Source of the DNA: Planctomycetota bacterium
Lineage (GTDB): Bacteria > Planctomycetota > UBA1135 > GCA-002686595
Assembly: GCA_028823185.1 (NCBI GenBank)
Contig: JAPKBY010000106.1
Span: forward strand, 1-6,533
Reading direction: 5' to 3'
Length of the DNA: 6,533 nt
The notes below the pieces were generated by a model that saw only the letters and a program-made list of their open reading frames with translations, was not told where the DNA came from and searched no databases. The position numbers and the translations under genes were made by a program. Shown here one piece after another: positions 5,892 to 6,533 of this stretch (position 1 is the first letter of the stretch; every line of letters starts with the position of its first letter).

Positions 5892-6533
5892 ATGGAGCTC
5901 TTGGGATTGATGTGGCAACGACCTTGGGCTTTCTGGGCGTTCTTATTGCCTGTGCTCGTGTTGCTCTTGGCGCGCAGTCCTCTGCGTCCGCACAGGGTTG
6001 CTACTGGTGCGTTGAACTTGTGGCGTCGGGTGGAGGAGTCCGCTCATGCCGCGGGAGGCGAGCGGCCCAAGTTGCCACCTGCTCTGCTGTTCTTGGTGAT
6101 AGGTCTCTTCTTCGGGGTCCTCTCCTTGGCCGGACCTCGGGAGCTCTCGGGCGGGACCTCGCGCACATGGCAGATCGTGGTGGACCGGAGCCCTGCCGCT
6201 TATTTGAGTTCGGTCGGCTCCGAGCCGACCCGTCTCGACGCAGCCCTTGCCCTGTTGGAGTCGCGCTTAAGCGCCGAGCTCCGTAGCGGTGACAGCCTCC
6301 GATGGTTTGACGGATCAGAGTGGCTTGTGGGGCCTGAGGTGCCATTGTCTTGGATCTCTGCGCCTCGCGTAGCGCTCTCTGTGCCGCGCTGGGAAGAACT
6401 GGATCTGCCAGGTGTGATTTGGGTCTGTCCTGTCGAGCCTGGATCAGAGCGGAGCGCCGCTACCTTGTGCGCGGGAGGGGCAGAGGTCTCTCCAGGCGCC
6501 GTCGCCCTTGATGGCCAGGACCGACTCGACTGG
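5892..6533 (+). CDS. BatA-like membrane protein with degenerate vWA domain (partial, runs off right edge)
   Basis: An open frame of 214 codons runs from the ATG at 5892 to the window end without a stop. The N-terminus resembles BatA-type proteins: a short stretch, then a membrane helix at about 13-27 (FWAFLLPVLVLLLA), a basic loop, a second helix at about 64-80 (ALLFLVIGLFFGVLSLAG) and then a vWA-like strand WQIVVDRS (93-100). The MIDAS consensus DxSxS reads D98-R-S100-P-A102, so the last serine is lost and metal binding would be weakened. A segment starting at residue 113 (TRLDAALALLESRL) matches the helix after the MIDAS loop. The protein should sit in the inner membrane with the vWA region outside or cytoplasmic by family topology. 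An alternative start is the ATG at 5910, which keeps both helices. Its position just after DUF58 is the strongest contextual support. The C-terminus is unseen. Confidence 0.8.
   Translation, partial: MELLGLMWQRPWAFWAFLLPVLVLLLARSPLRPHRVATGALNLWRRVEESAHAAGGERPKLPPALLFLVIGLFFGVLSLAGPRELSGGTSRTWQIVVDRSPAAYLSSVGSEPTRLDAALALLESRLSAELRSGDSLRWFDGSEWLVGPEVPLSWISAPRVALSVPRWEELDLPGVIWVCPVEPGSERSAATLCAGGAEVSPGAVALDGQDRLDW
6212..6230. repeat. Inverted repeat, 9-base arms with one central base, in the BatA-like gene
   Basis: GGTCGGCTC and GAGCCGACC are exact reverse complements separated by a single C. As RNA the inner pair would open, giving an eight-pair GC-rich stem with a three-base loop. It lies within coding sequence just after the vWA MIDAS-like motif. 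Confidence 0.6.

Noticed and set aside
5912..6345. Plus-strand (124 codons) and minus-strand (114 codons) frames over the BatA-like gene
   Set aside because: Shadow frames. The BatA-like frame keeps two membrane helices and a vWA-like segment and sits seven bases after DUF58.

Overview
The window is GC-rich, gene-dense bacterial DNA with seven protein-coding genes, no RNA genes, no mobile elements and no CRISPR array. Two genes run off the ends: one at the left edge on the minus strand and one at the right edge on the plus strand. The gene set (a GAF-RsbU type phosphatase, a STAS protein with a PilZ-like tail, a DUF58 protein with a BatA-like membrane protein, a diverged HisB-N/GmhB-like HAD protein and a GT4 glycosyltransferase), with mostly weak Shine-Dalgarno sequences, suggests an environmental Gram-negative bacterium. 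A planctomycete-like lineage is my best guess, but this is inference with no marker gene to confirm it.

Left block (1-1280, minus strand): a HAD-fold protein and, 18 bases after its stop, an exported beta-rich protein with weak FecR-like character that continues beyond the window. The HAD protein keeps the family framework but has lost nearly all catalytic residues, so it is probably a pseudo-phosphatase. Across a 227-base intergenic region lies a divergent GT4 glycosyltransferase (1508-2617, plus), whose second donor-site glutamate is replaced by arginine.

Central block: the glycosyltransferase converges on a minus-strand STAS/PilZ-like gene (2614-3438). The two stop codons share one CTAG palindrome, so nothing separates them. 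From a 145-base divergent region the plus-strand GAF-PP2C phosphatase gene (3584-4987) starts. STAS antagonist and RsbU-type phosphatase are the classic pair of a partner-switching system, in which a kinase phosphorylates the STAS serine and the phosphatase removes it. No RsbW-type kinase is present here.

Right block (3584 to the end, plus): the phosphatase gene is followed after 3 bases by a DUF58 gene and after 7 more by a BatA-like VWA membrane protein gene, so the three probably form one transcript. DUF58 and BatA-like genes are normally accompanied by a MoxR ATPase. Here the phosphatase occupies the position directly upstream of DUF58.

The most interesting aspects are the possible partner-switching module whose antagonist carries a PilZ-like output domain and sits beside a Bat-type operon, and the dead HAD enzyme next to a glycosyltransferase.
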